From the NCBI GenBank assembly GCA_937901915.1, contig CALGUD010000148.1:30271-94270 (forward strand): a DNA stretch of 64,000 bases, read 5' to 3'. Shown here one piece after another: positions 27,639 to 36,837 of this stretch (the first letter of the stretch is position 1; the number at the start of each line of letters is the position of its first letter). The DNA comes from an uncultured Flavobacteriaceae bacterium (lineage in GTDB: Bacteria > Bacteroidota > Bacteroidia > Flavobacteriales > Flavobacteriaceae). The translations under genes were made by a program, and so were the position numbers. The notes under the pieces are model-generated. The model was not told where the DNA came from, did no database searches, and was given only the letters and a program-made list of their open reading frames with translations.

Positions 27639-30014
27639 TTACTCCGTCCTCAAACTTTTAACAGGATTTGTTCTGGCTGCTTTTATTGCTTGGTGACAAA
27701 TGGTTAAGAATGTGATACACATTACAATTCCTATTGCCAGCACAAATATCCACCAGCTTATATTTGTTTTGTATTCATAGTTTTGTAGCCATTTACTCAT
27801 AAAGTACCATGCCAGTGGAGAAGCTATGAGTCCCGCAATTAGTATGAGCTTCATAAAATCCTGTATTACCAGGCCGAGTATGTGAAGAACGTTGCCGCCA
27901 AGTACTTTACGAATTCCTATTTCTTTTGTTTTTTGACTTACAAAAAACAAAATCAAACCATAAATTCCCAGGCATCCGATAAAAATAGCCAGTGAAGAGA
28001 ATAACCTGGTAAGTGAAAGAAATTGTTGCTCAGACTCATAGAGTTCGGAAACACGCTCCTCCAGGAAATCATATTCAAAAATAAAATCAGGAAAGTTTCC
28101 GGACCATTGTTTTTCAATATGATCCAGGCTTGCTTTGATATTATTTGTGTTTAGTTTTATAGCCAACTCCCTGTAGTTGTTTGTTACCGGGGCAATGTAA
28201 ACCGGGTTTACAGTTTCATGAAAATCCCGGTCATGAAAATCTTCTATAACACCTACAATGGTTCCATTTACCATACCTCCGGCAACTTTTATAGATTTTC
28301 CCAGGAGTTTATCGGGAGATTCAATTCCCAGTTTTTTAGCAAGCATTGTGTTAACCACTATTTCATAAACAGAATCTTTTGTATAAAAATTTCTGCCTGC
28401 CACCAGTTTTAAATCAAAGGTGTTCAGGTAGTCTTCATCTGCAATTTTAGTCTGAATTGAAAAAGTCTCATCTTCCGGCCTGTTATTATATTGAATACTG
28501 GTACCCCATTGACTATCACCGGCCCCGGGTGAAGCATAGCATGCGGTAATCCCTTCAATTCCGGGGAATTGCATGATCCTGTTTTTTAAACTTTTCAATT
28601 GTACTTTATCCAGGGAGGATGGTAATGTAACCATTACTACTCCTGATTTTTCATATCCCAAATCAGAATTTATAGCATATTTTATTTGCTTGTTAATTAT
28701 TATGGCCCCTATTATAAGTACAATGGATATGACAAATTGAGTAACCACTAAAACCTTACGCGTAAGTAAGCCACCAGTATCTTTTTGTGTGAGCTTTCCT
28801 TTCAGAGCAAGGATAGGAGCTATCCTGGACATGAGCATTCCGGGATAACTTCCAGCCAAAAGAGAAATCCCCAATAATAACACAATGGTAAAGGCAAAAA
28901 ATTTGAAACTCAGGAGTTCAGTTAAAGAAAGTTCCAGGTTAAAAACAGTATTAAAGTGTGGTAGTGCCAGCACGCTTATTCCCACGCCAACCAACAACGC
29001 CAAAAGAGTTATGATAAAAGTTTCGGTCATAAACTGCCAGAACAGGTGCGTTCTGAAGCTTCCTAAAACCTTCCGGACCCCAATTTCCTTTGAACGGTTT
29101 ACAGATTGTGCAGTGGAAATATTTATAAAATTTATGCCTGCAATAACAAGCAGGAAGAAACCAATCAGGGAAAAGATCCACAGAATTTTTAAACTGATGC
29201 CACCGTAATCAGCATTAAAATGAACATCAGAAAGGGGTTGGAGTTTATAATGGTGTACACTTTTTGAATCCGGCCGGTATTTTTTTGCATATCCGGAAAT
29301 GTTGGCTTCAATTTGTTTTATATTTTGACCGGGCCTCAATAATGTAAAGCATTGCAAACTGGAGTTAATGCCCCTCCATTCGGTATTGCTATATAAAAAA
29401 CGATCGTATTTATCCAGTGTTTTGTACGAAATAAAAAAATCACCTTCTATTAAGGTTGTTTCAGGTAAGTCTTTAAGAACCCCGATTATAGTTATAAACT
29501 CCTGGTTTTCTAATTGAAACGTTTTATTAATGGGATTTTCATCACCAAACAATTTCCTGGCAGTGCTCTCCGTAACCAGGGCCGTATTTGGTTCAGTAAG
29601 AAGAGTTTTATTATTGTTTATCTGCGGAAAATTAAAAATATCAAAAAAATCCTGCTCTACAAAGGCTACATCTTCTTTTAGTTTTATGTTTTTGTCAAAG
29701 GAAATTAATTGATCATCCCAATTTACAATTCTGGCAATTTTTTCAACATAGTCGTAGTCAGTTTTAAAAGAATACGCAAAACCGGGAGGAACACTTATGT
29801 CGTAATCTATATTATCCCTATGCTCTTCAGTTACCACTCTGTATATTCTATCAGGATTGTTATGAAAATTATCAAATTGTAAATGGTGATTTACAAAAAG
29901 AAAAATGATCATACAGCAACCAAACCCTAAAGCCAGTCCAAGTATATTAATAAAGGCAAAACCTTTTCTTTTCATCAGGTTTCTCCATGCTATTTTAAAA
30001 TAATTACGTAACAT
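27639..30014 (-). CDS. FtsX/MacB-type ABC permease, paralogue 3
   Basis: A 791-residue two-module permease. It opens MLRNYFKIAWRNLMKRKGFA; module motifs are VNRSKEIGVRKVLGSF and QKTKEIGIRKVLGGNV, and it ends NPVKSLRTE. It is the most divergent of the four at the N-terminus and in the second FtsX motif (GGNV instead of GASV). It lies between the DUF2807 protein and the esterase in the operon. The membrane topology expected for the family (about four TM helices per module, with large periplasmic domains) fits the hydrophobic pattern. Confidence 0.87.
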   Translation of the reverse strand: MLRNYFKIAWRNLMKRKGFAFINILGLALGFGCCMIIFLFVNHHLQFDNFHNNPDRIYRVVTEEHRDNIDYDISVPPGFAYSFKTDYDYVEKIARIVNWDDQLISFDKNIKLKEDVAFVEQDFFDIFNFPQINNNKTLLTEPNTALVTESTARKLFGDENPINKTFQLENQEFITIIGVLKDLPETTLIEGDFFISYKTLDKYDRFLYSNTEWRGINSSLQCFTLLRPGQNIKQIEANISGYAKKYRPDSKSVHHYKLQPLSDVHFNADYGGISLKILWIFSLIGFFLLVIAGINFINISTAQSVNRSKEIGVRKVLGSFRTHLFWQFMTETFIITLLALLVGVGISVLALPHFNTVFNLELSLTELLSFKFFAFTIVLLLGISLLAGSYPGMLMSRIAPILALKGKLTQKDTGGLLTRKVLVVTQFVISIVLIIGAIIINKQIKYAINSDLGYEKSGVVMVTLPSSLDKVQLKSLKNRIMQFPGIEGITACYASPGAGDSQWGTSIQYNNRPEDETFSIQTKIADEDYLNTFDLKLVAGRNFYTKDSVYEIVVNTMLAKKLGIESPDKLLGKSIKVAGGMVNGTIVGVIEDFHDRDFHETVNPVYIAPVTNNYRELAIKLNTNNIKASLDHIEKQWSGNFPDFIFEYDFLEERVSELYESEQQFLSLTRLFSSLAIFIGCLGIYGLILFFVSQKTKEIGIRKVLGGNVLHILGLVIQDFMKLILIAGLIASPLAWYFMSKWLQNYEYKTNISWWIFVLAIGIVMCITFLTICHQAIKAARTNPVKSLRTE

Positions 30015-30028
30015 AATCTTTGGGGTTT

Positions 30029-30583
30029 TTAATGTTTAACTGTTAGGTTTCCGGAATTTATTGTGCCACGTTCATGGCCATCGAGTTTCAGGATCGTACA
30101 ATTATTTGTTTCACCCGAAACTGTTAAATCGCCCCCGCTCATGTTAATTTTCAGGTTGTTTGTATTAACATCCAGGTCCGCAGCACCACGATCGTCTACC
30201 GTTACAGTAAGTGAATCTGATTGTATATTATTGATGGTATGAAATTGCGCAGCATCTTCTACCACTATATTTTTAAGATGAAGGCTGCTTACATAAACTT
30301 CAACCACTTCATTATGAGCTTCACCTTTTGTATCTATTTCCAGTACTCCATCTTTAAAATCTACAATTACTTCAGGTGAAGGTTTACCTGTTACTATTTT
30401 CCGGATTTTTTCATGTTCCTGGTGTGTAAAATATACCTCTGCCACTCCGGAAACTTTAATAGTTTCAATAACATCTGTTTTTGACTGTGCCAGCGCATAA
30501 TTTGAAAGTGATAAAAGAAGGGTTAGGGTGCCGATGTACCTAATAAAAGTTACTTCTTTATATTTTGAGATCAATTTTTTCAT
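30029..30583 (-). CDS. Secreted DUF2807 (head GIN domain) protein
   Basis: A 184-residue exported protein with a signal peptide ending near NYALAQ (residue 33). The rest is a repetitive beta-helix-like putative auto-transporter adhesin/head GIN domain (DUF2807), with the usual alternation of SGVAEVYFTH, VVEVYVSSLHL, TVDDRGAADLDV and LKINMSGGDLTV. Such proteins are periplasmic or surface-exposed and of unknown function. Their position between two exporter permeases suggests a link with the exporter, possibly as cargo or accessory protein. Confidence 0.8.
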   Translation of the reverse strand: MKKLISKYKEVTFIRYIGTLTLLLSLSNYALAQSKTDVIETIKVSGVAEVYFTHQEHEKIRKIVTGKPSPEVIVDFKDGVLEIDTKGEAHNEVVEVYVSSLHLKNIVVEDAAQFHTINNIQSDSLTVTVDDRGAADLDVNTNNLKINMSGGDLTVSGETNNCTILKLDGHERGTINSGNLTVKH

Positions 30584-30631
30584 AATTCTAAATTTTAATC
30601 ATTTCTATTTTTGCTTTCCCTTCGGGAGAAC

Positions 30632-33064
30632 TTACTCCGTTCTCAAGCTTTTTATCGGGTTGGCTATAGCCGCTTTAATACTTTGGTAACTAACTGTTAT
30701 TATTGATATAGCTACGGCCAGTATAGTCGCCAGGGCAAATATCCCCCAACCAATTTCTATCCGGTATGTAAAGTCCTCCAGCCATTTATTCATAATATAC
30801 CAGGCTAGTGGAAGTGAAATAATTATTGCTATGCCGACCAGCTTAAGAAAGTCTATAGAAAGCTTATACGTTATTTGGCTAACACTTGCTCCCAGCACTT
30901 TTCTTACGCCTATTTCTTTGGAACGTTTCTCTGCATTGAAGGCAGCCAGGCCAAAGAGGCCTAAACAGGCAATTAAAATGGATAGGATTGTGAATATGGT
31001 GAAAATACGGCCTAAGCGTTGCTCTGCTTCATACGTGTCATTGAATGAATCTTCCATGAAATAGTAATTAAAAGGCTGCCCCGGAGCCACCTTTTTCCAT
31101 TTTTCTTCCATTTTTGCTATAGTATTGGATAGATCTCCTGCATTAAGCTTTACGGCCATGGAACTGGAATAATCACCCAATGATAAACTCAAAGCACCAA
31201 TATTTTCCCGAAGCGATTTAAAATGGAAATTTTTAACAACACCAATTATGGTATAAAATTTGGCGTTATCTTCACCTATATCAGACGATAGGCGCATACC
31301 CAGAGCATCTTTGGGCTCTACACCTAAAATGTCTGTGGCAGATTCATTAATGATCATACTAAGGGAGTCGGTGCTAAAGTGCCGGTCAAAATTACGCCCT
31401 GCTATAATTTCAAGGTCTAAAGTGGGCACATAATCATAATCAACCTTCCACTCCTGCAACTGTACAGCATTCTCCTGCTCAGCAGCACCTTCTTTAAAGA
31501 ATGAACTATCGCTACGTGAAGATGGAGTTGGTAAAAAACCACTTAAAGTTGCATTTTCAACTTGCCCCAGTTGCCGTATTTCTTCCTTAAAAGATTTGAC
31601 CTGGTTTCCGGCAGCATATACATCTTCAATAATTAAAACCTGGTCTTTTGTATAACCAAGGTCTTTACTCTGTATAAATTTCAACTGTTGAAAAACCACC
31701 AATGTACTCACAATTAAGAATACCGAAATTGAAAATTGAAATATTACCAGTGAGTTCCTGATATTTTCATCGCCTGTACTATTTTTACCAGTTCCCTTCA
31801 GAACTTTGGAAGGAATAAACCTGGACATGAAGAAGGCAGGGTAAATCCCGGAAAAGAGCCCCAATACCATAGCTGATATGAATAAAATCATCCAGAAAAA
31901 GGGATTTGTATAGGGTATGGATATCGCCTTGCCCGCAAGATCATTAAAATAGGGCATAGCTATGGCTGCAATTACTAAAGCCATTAAAAGAGAAATAAAA
32001 GAAATTAACCCCGATTCAGTTAAAAATTGCTTTATAAGACTCATTTTATTTGAACCCAGTGTTTTACGAATACCAACTTCTTTAGCTCTTTTGAGTGAAT
32101 GGGCAGTTGACAAATTCATAAAATTAACGCTAGCCAGTACAATCAGGAATATAGCAATGAAAGAAAGAATATATACATTCTGAATACTGCCATTTTCGCT
32201 GAACTCAGGATACCTGTTTGAATGTAAGCGGATATCCGTTAAGGCTATGGTACTAAAATTAAGGTAATTTCCCGAGGCTATAAGTTCTTCTTCAGTAACA
32301 CCGGGATAATATTGCTGAACATATGGAATTATATATTTACCAAGAATAGTTTCCAGGTAAACCTGAAAATTTTCAATTTTTGCATCCGGTAATAATTTAA
32401 TAAATGTTGCAAAATTATTACTTGTCCAATTACCGGTATGCGCCTGATCATAACCGGCCATTGCCATAAATACCGTGTGATCCCTTAAAAAAGAATTCTT
32501 TGGAAGATCATCTATTACGGCCGTAACGACATAGGTTTCGGTATTGTTTACTAAAACACTTTGGCCAACGGCTTCATTTAATTTAAAATGTTTTTCGGCA
32601 GCTGTTTTGGTTAAAACAATTGTGTTTGGTTCTTTCAAGGCCGTTTTGGGATTACCTACTAATAAATCTATCCCGAACAGGTCAAAAAAGGTGTCATCTA
32701 CATAAGCAGTTTTTGTTTCTTTTGCATTTAATACAGCGCTTGTTTTTCTTATTAGCAAACTATGCCTGTTTCTAAATCGTGTAGTGAGCTCTATCTGAGG
32801 ATACTCTTTTTCTATAGTAGGGCCCATTGGAGCTGATACTTCAGGAAGTATACTTACTTCGCCGCCAAATTTTATATCGACATTTATACGGTGTATACGG
32901 TCTGCATCTGCAAACATCTTATCGAAGCTAAGTTCATCGTATATGTATAATGAAATTAGTAGTCCACCTGCCATACCTACAGCCAGGCCAAAAACATTTA
33001 AGGAAGTAAGAAAAGGCTGTTTTTTAAGATTCCTCCACGCTATTTTGAAATAGTTCTTTATCAT
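30632..33064 (-). CDS. FtsX/MacB-type ABC permease, paralogue 4
   Basis: An 810-residue two-module permease, the first permease of the operon. It opens MIKNYFKIAWRNLKKQPFLT; the module motifs are LKRAKEVGIRKTLGSN and EKRSKEIGVRKVLGASV, and it ends NPIKSLRTE. It follows the first ATPase gene by 4 bp, the tightest pairing in the operon, so these two are probably the core ATPase/permease couple, with the other permeases as later duplicates that may share the ATPases. Confidence 0.88.
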   Translation of the reverse strand: MIKNYFKIAWRNLKKQPFLTSLNVFGLAVGMAGGLLISLYIYDELSFDKMFADADRIHRINVDIKFGGEVSILPEVSAPMGPTIEKEYPQIELTTRFRNRHSLLIRKTSAVLNAKETKTAYVDDTFFDLFGIDLLVGNPKTALKEPNTIVLTKTAAEKHFKLNEAVGQSVLVNNTETYVVTAVIDDLPKNSFLRDHTVFMAMAGYDQAHTGNWTSNNFATFIKLLPDAKIENFQVYLETILGKYIIPYVQQYYPGVTEEELIASGNYLNFSTIALTDIRLHSNRYPEFSENGSIQNVYILSFIAIFLIVLASVNFMNLSTAHSLKRAKEVGIRKTLGSNKMSLIKQFLTESGLISFISLLMALVIAAIAMPYFNDLAGKAISIPYTNPFFWMILFISAMVLGLFSGIYPAFFMSRFIPSKVLKGTGKNSTGDENIRNSLVIFQFSISVFLIVSTLVVFQQLKFIQSKDLGYTKDQVLIIEDVYAAGNQVKSFKEEIRQLGQVENATLSGFLPTPSSRSDSSFFKEGAAEQENAVQLQEWKVDYDYVPTLDLEIIAGRNFDRHFSTDSLSMIINESATDILGVEPKDALGMRLSSDIGEDNAKFYTIIGVVKNFHFKSLRENIGALSLSLGDYSSSMAVKLNAGDLSNTIAKMEEKWKKVAPGQPFNYYFMEDSFNDTYEAEQRLGRIFTIFTILSILIACLGLFGLAAFNAEKRSKEIGVRKVLGASVSQITYKLSIDFLKLVGIAIIISLPLAWYIMNKWLEDFTYRIEIGWGIFALATILAVAISIITVSYQSIKAAIANPIKSLRTE

Positions 33065-33068
33065 GACT

Positions 33069-33752
33069 TTATACTTCAGTTAAGATATTTTCGGTAACCT
33101 TTTGTCCATCCAGCATCCTGATAATCCGGTGGCTGTACTTGGCATCATGTTCACTGTGAGTAACCATGATGATTGTAGTTCCCTGTTCATTAAGTTCAAT
33201 AAGCAAATCCATTACTTCATTTCCGTTACTGCTGTCCAGGTTACCTGTAGGCTCATCTGCCAATATAAGTTTTGGATTATTTACTACAGCCCTCGCTACC
33301 GCTACCCTTTGTTGTTGTCCGCCAGAGAGTTGCTGTGGAAAGTGGTTGCGACGGTGCATGATCTGCATTTTTTCAAGTACTTCTTCTACGCGGACTTTTC
33401 TATCGGCAGGTTTTACACCCGTATAAATGAGTGGAAGCTCCACATTCTCAAAAACAGTGAGTTCATCAATAAGGTTAAAGCTTTGAAACACAAACCCAAT
33501 GTTGTGTTTACGCAGGTTGGCCCGTTTACGTTCGTTAAAACCGGCTACTTCTATGCCATTAAATATAAAACTGCCGCCATCGGGGTCATCAAGCAAGCCT
33601 AAAATATTCAACAAGGTTGATTTTCCACAGCCTGAAGGCCCCATTACTGCTACAAACTCACCTTCCTTCACTTCAAACGAAAGTTTATTTAAAGCTACCG
33701 TTTGCACTTCTTCGGTACGGTAGTATTTTTCCAGATCAGTTATCTTTATCAT
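33069..33752 (-). CDS. MacB/LolD-type ABC transporter ATPase (first copy in operon)
   Basis: A 227-residue ATP-binding subunit with Walker A GPSGCGKST, Q-loop segment FVFQSFNLIDELTVFEN, signature LSGGQQQRVAVARAV, Walker B LILADEPTGNL and the H-loop VTHSEHD. All nucleotide-binding residues are intact. It sits between the adaptor gene (48 bp gap) and permease paralogue 4 (4 bp gap), the usual order for a MacAB-like exporter. Confidence 0.92.
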   Translation of the reverse strand: MIKITDLEKYYRTEEVQTVALNKLSFEVKEGEFVAVMGPSGCGKSTLLNILGLLDDPDGGSFIFNGIEVAGFNERKRANLRKHNIGFVFQSFNLIDELTVFENVELPLIYTGVKPADRKVRVEEVLEKMQIMHRRNHFPQQLSGGQQQRVAVARAVVNNPKLILADEPTGNLDSSNGNEVMDLLIELNEQGTTIIMVTHSEHDAKYSHRIIRMLDGQKVTENILTEV

Positions 33753-33800
33753 GATTTAGTATTTGTTATTCCAAAAGCCTGTCAGGCCTATGTAAATTTA

Positions 33801-35057
33801 TTATTCTTCTTTTAAAACGAGTTCCTGTATGTCTCCATAATTATCATATCCTGAAGTGATTACTTTATCTCCCGGGTTCAATCCCTGCAATACTTCATAA
33901 TATTCCGTATTCTGACTTCCCAATTGGATATCTACTTTATAAGCTACATCTCCATTTTCATCCAGTTTAAATATCCAGTTACCGCCTGTTTGCTGAAAAA
34001 AACCACCTTTAGGAATTAATACAGCCTGTTTTTCTTCACTCAAGGCAACGCGTATCTGTAAAGTTTGCCCACGGCGAATCCCCTCCGGCACTTCACCGTC
34101 AAACTCCATATCTACCTGAAACCGGCCATTGGTTACCTGCGTAAATACTTTTTTAATGACCAACCTGTATTCTTTATCGGCAAAGGTAAAGGAGCCGTAT
34201 TGCCCGGCATAGATCCTTGAAATATAATGTTCATCAATATCTACCCGTACTTTAAATCCGCTGAGCACATCAATCTGTCCTAAGCGTTCCCCTTTAGTTT
34301 TTGATTGTCCTATTTCAGCATCAAGGGAAGTAAGCTGTCCGTCAACGGGAGCTCTTACAACCAGATCACCTACTTTTTTACGCATCAGGTTTAATGCACT
34401 TTGTGTACGCGCATAAGAGCTACTGGCCTGGCTCATTTCCTGCTTAGTAGCCACAGAGTCCTGTTTTAAAACCTGTTCGGCCAACTTCATTCTTTCTTTC
34501 TGATAATTGTAGTTATTCTCTGCTTCAATAAAATCTTGTCGGCCAATTACTTTCTTATCATATAGTTTTTTATTCAGGTCATATACACGCTTTGCTTCAA
34601 TATATGCATTTTCAACATCGGTCTTTTGATTTAACCTGTTTATAGTATTCTGCCGTGCTGCATTTTGTGATATCTGCATTTGCGTAAGTAAATTATACAC
34701 GGATGTTTCCTGGTTTATTAAACTTAATTCCAGATCCGTATTCGACAATCTCAGAATAGGTTCTCCCTGTTTCATAATGGCCCCGTCTTCTACAAAGATC
34801 TCTTCAACCCGTCCGCCTTCTATTGCATCTAAATAAATGGTGGTAATAGGAAGTATAACTCCGTTTACAGGAATATTTTCCTGGAAAACCCCTTCTTTTA
34901 CTTCAGAAATGGTAATTCGTTCCGTATTGACATTTAATTTAGAATTTCCGCTGGTAGCAACAAAGGCAAAAATAATTAGCAATAGTATTAAGGCTCCTCC
35001 AATGATCATTCGTATATTGGAAGCACTAAATCTTTTCTTTTTAATTGGTATATCCAT
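33801..35057 (-). CDS. HlyD/MacA-type periplasmic adaptor
   Basis: A 418-residue membrane-fusion protein from ATG 35057, starting MDIPIKKKRFSASNIRM, then a TM helix (about 17-35). It has the lipoyl half-motifs (GGRVEEIFVEDGAIMKQGEP, and later LVVRAPVDGQLTSLDAE), a long coiled-coil hairpin rich in Q, N and K, a beta-barrel and a membrane-proximal domain. An upstream in-frame ATG at 35129 would add 24 residues of unusual sequence and would overlap a TGGCAC sigma-54-like element at 35097-35102, so the inner start is preferred. It is the first gene of the export operon and links the permeases to the TolC channel. Confidence 0.88.
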   Translation of the reverse strand: MDIPIKKKRFSASNIRMIIGGALILLLIIFAFVATSGNSKLNVNTERITISEVKEGVFQENIPVNGVILPITTIYLDAIEGGRVEEIFVEDGAIMKQGEPILRLSNTDLELSLINQETSVYNLLTQMQISQNAARQNTINRLNQKTDVENAYIEAKRVYDLNKKLYDKKVIGRQDFIEAENNYNYQKERMKLAEQVLKQDSVATKQEMSQASSSYARTQSALNLMRKKVGDLVVRAPVDGQLTSLDAEIGQSKTKGERLGQIDVLSGFKVRVDIDEHYISRIYAGQYGSFTFADKEYRLVIKKVFTQVTNGRFQVDMEFDGEVPEGIRRGQTLQIRVALSEEKQAVLIPKGGFFQQTGGNWIFKLDENGDVAYKVDIQLGSQNTEYYEVLQGLNPGDKVITSGYDNYGDIQELVLKEE

Positions 35058-35087
35058 TTTATATAAAGAGTTTACATTTTCTATATT

Positions 35088-35102
35088 GTTACAATCGTGC
35101 CA
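35088..35102 (-). promoter_or_regulatory. Possible sigma-54 promoter of the export operon
   Basis: On the minus strand TGGCACG (35102-35096) matches the -24 element TGGCACG exactly. The expected -12 position reads TAAC instead of TTGC, so that half is poor. The implied transcription start (about 35077) lies 20 bp before the preferred ATG. The call rests mainly on the divergent sigma-54 activator gene next door. Confidence 0.35.
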
Positions 35103-35262
35103 TAAAGTTAATTTATTTAATTTCAGCATGTTGCGTTAATAAAAATCATTCTTACTGTTCGAAATCAGTACAACATGTGTTCGGTTATGATACACTTTTT
35201 GCATCTTCCGAATTTGTGGTTCATATTTTTTTAACCGGAGATTTAATATTGTAATATTGTAT

Positions 35263-35464
35263 GAGGTTGTCTAAAAAGGTATCAAAACTGTCTGCCCGCC
35301 TGAATGAAATTCATTTCGGGCAGGTTCGAGCGCACGCATGTCGCTGAAGCTTTAGCGTAAGCACAGTCGGGAACTATAACTTAGGTTTTCCCCGAAGCAT
35401 CGGGGGCGCTCAACTTGACATATAGTTTCATTGTTTGCCTTGTATCACCTTTTTAGACAACCTC
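35263..35464. mobile_element. MITE-like element with perfect 18-bp terminal inverted repeats
   Basis: The ends GAGGTTGTCTAAAAAGGT (35263-35280) and ACCTTTTTAGACAACCTC (35447-35464) are exact reverse complements. The 202-bp body has no credible gene but holds three internal hairpins: CTGCCCG/CGGGCAG (35292-35333), CGCTGAAGCTTTAGCG (35342-35357) and CCCCGA/TCGGGG (about 35390-35405). No clear target-site duplication was recognised at the flanks. It fills most of the gap between the export operon and its presumed regulator, 26 bp before the regulator's ATG. A second, decayed copy is at 16023. Confidence 0.75.
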
Positions 35465-35490
35465 GGTTAAAATGGAATGATTTTTAAGTA

Positions 35491-36837
35491 ATGCAATTAA
35501 AAAATACTAACATATTAGTTATTGATGATGATACGGATGTATTGACCGCCATACGGTTATTGTTGAAATCCCAGGTTAAAGAAGTGGTTACTGAGAAAAA
35601 TCCTAACAACATCCTTTCATTACTGGCAAAGAAAAAGTTTGATGTTGTTATTTTAGACATGAATTTTAACGGTCTTGTAAATACAGGCAATGAAGGTATT
35701 TTTTGGTTACAGAAGATCAAAGGGGCCGATAAAGAAGTTGATGTTATACTAATTACTGCGTATGGCGACATAGACCTTGCTATCAAATCCCTTAAATATG
35801 GTGCTTCAGATTTCTTGGTAAAGCCCTGGAAGAATGAAAAACTTGTACAATCCATTAAAGAGATTGTTGAGAAAAAGAAATCAGGCACTGTGAGAAATTG
35901 GAAGCCACAAGGGGAGGGGAATAAATTGTTGGGAGAAAGTGATGCGATGAAAGAGGTTTTTTTAAAAATAAAAAAAGTTGCCCCCACCGATGCCAACATT
36001 TTAATTTTAGGGGAAAACGGAACCGGAAAGGACCTTATAGCCAAAGCCATACATGATAATTCCCTCAGAAAAGACAAGCCTTTTGTTAAAGTAGATGTGG
36101 GAGCCCTTACATCTACATTATTTGAAAGTGAACTTTTCGGATATAAAAAGGGAGCTTTTACAGATGCCAGGGAAGACAGGGAAGGAAGATTTCAGGCAGC
36201 TCATGGCGGCACTTTGTTTTTAGATGAAATAAGCAACATAAATTTACAGCAACAAGCCCGGCTTCTCACTGTTTTACAGAACAGGCAGGTAACACCATTA
36301 GGTTCTAACACACCGGTTTCAATCGATATACGATTAATATGTGCTACTAATTCTGGCTTGGCTTCCCTGGCCGATGAAGATAAATTCAGGAAAGATCTTA
36401 TTTATCGTATCAATACCGTAGAAATTATGGTGCCGCCTCTACGGGAAAGAGGTAAGGATATACAATTATTGGCTAAGCATTTTGTGGAAGTTTATTCGGA
36501 AAAGTATTTAAAATCCGGTTTTGATTTTAGTGATGATTTTAAAACCAAGCTTAACAATTATCATTTCCCGGGAAATGTAAGGGAGCTTCAATATGCATTG
36601 GAAAGATCGGTTATTATGGCCGATAAAAATATTTTGAATGCCGAAGACCTGGTTTTTTCGCCTATAGAAAAACATCAAAATATACCTGATGAAAAGATTG
36701 TAAACCTGGATGAGGTTGAAAAAAATACAATTCTTAAAGTTCTTGAAAAGAATAAAGGGAATATATCAAAATCAGCAAGTGAACTGGGAATAACCCGTAC
36801 TGCATTGTACAGAAGAATGAACAAATATGGCCTATAA
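35491..36837 (+). CDS. Sigma-54-dependent response regulator (NtrC/AtoC type)
   Basis: A 448-residue activator. The receiver domain (about 1-120) has the acidic pocket IDDDTD, the phospho-acceptor Asp in VVILDMNF and the Lys in VKPWKN. The AAA+ domain (about 145-375) has Walker A GENGTGKD, Walker B-like GTLFLDEI and the sigma-54 contact loop as GAFTDA instead of the common GAFTGA. A Fis-type helix-turn-helix ends the protein (GNISKSASELGITRTALYRR). It activates transcription by sigma-54 RNA polymerase when phosphorylated, and its 3' end overlaps the kinase gene by 11 bp. Head-to-head placement with the export operon makes that operon the likely target. Confidence 0.92.
   Translation: MQLKNTNILVIDDDTDVLTAIRLLLKSQVKEVVTEKNPNNILSLLAKKKFDVVILDMNFNGLVNTGNEGIFWLQKIKGADKEVDVILITAYGDIDLAIKSLKYGASDFLVKPWKNEKLVQSIKEIVEKKKSGTVRNWKPQGEGNKLLGESDAMKEVFLKIKKVAPTDANILILGENGTGKDLIAKAIHDNSLRKDKPFVKVDVGALTSTLFESELFGYKKGAFTDAREDREGRFQAAHGGTLFLDEISNINLQQQARLLTVLQNRQVTPLGSNTPVSIDIRLICATNSGLASLADEDKFRKDLIYRINTVEIMVPPLRERGKDIQLLAKHFVEVYSEKYLKSGFDFSDDFKTKLNNYHFPGNVRELQYALERSVIMADKNILNAEDLVFSPIEKHQNIPDEKIVNLDEVEKNTILKVLEKNKGNISKSASELGITRTALYRRMNKYGL

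Noticed and set aside
33102..33602. A 166-codon open frame antisense to the ABC ATPase gene
   Set aside because: It lies fully opposite a well-conserved ATPase gene, has a Cys/Tyr-rich, unlikely translation and no recognisable motif. It is a shadow of the codon pattern of the real gene.
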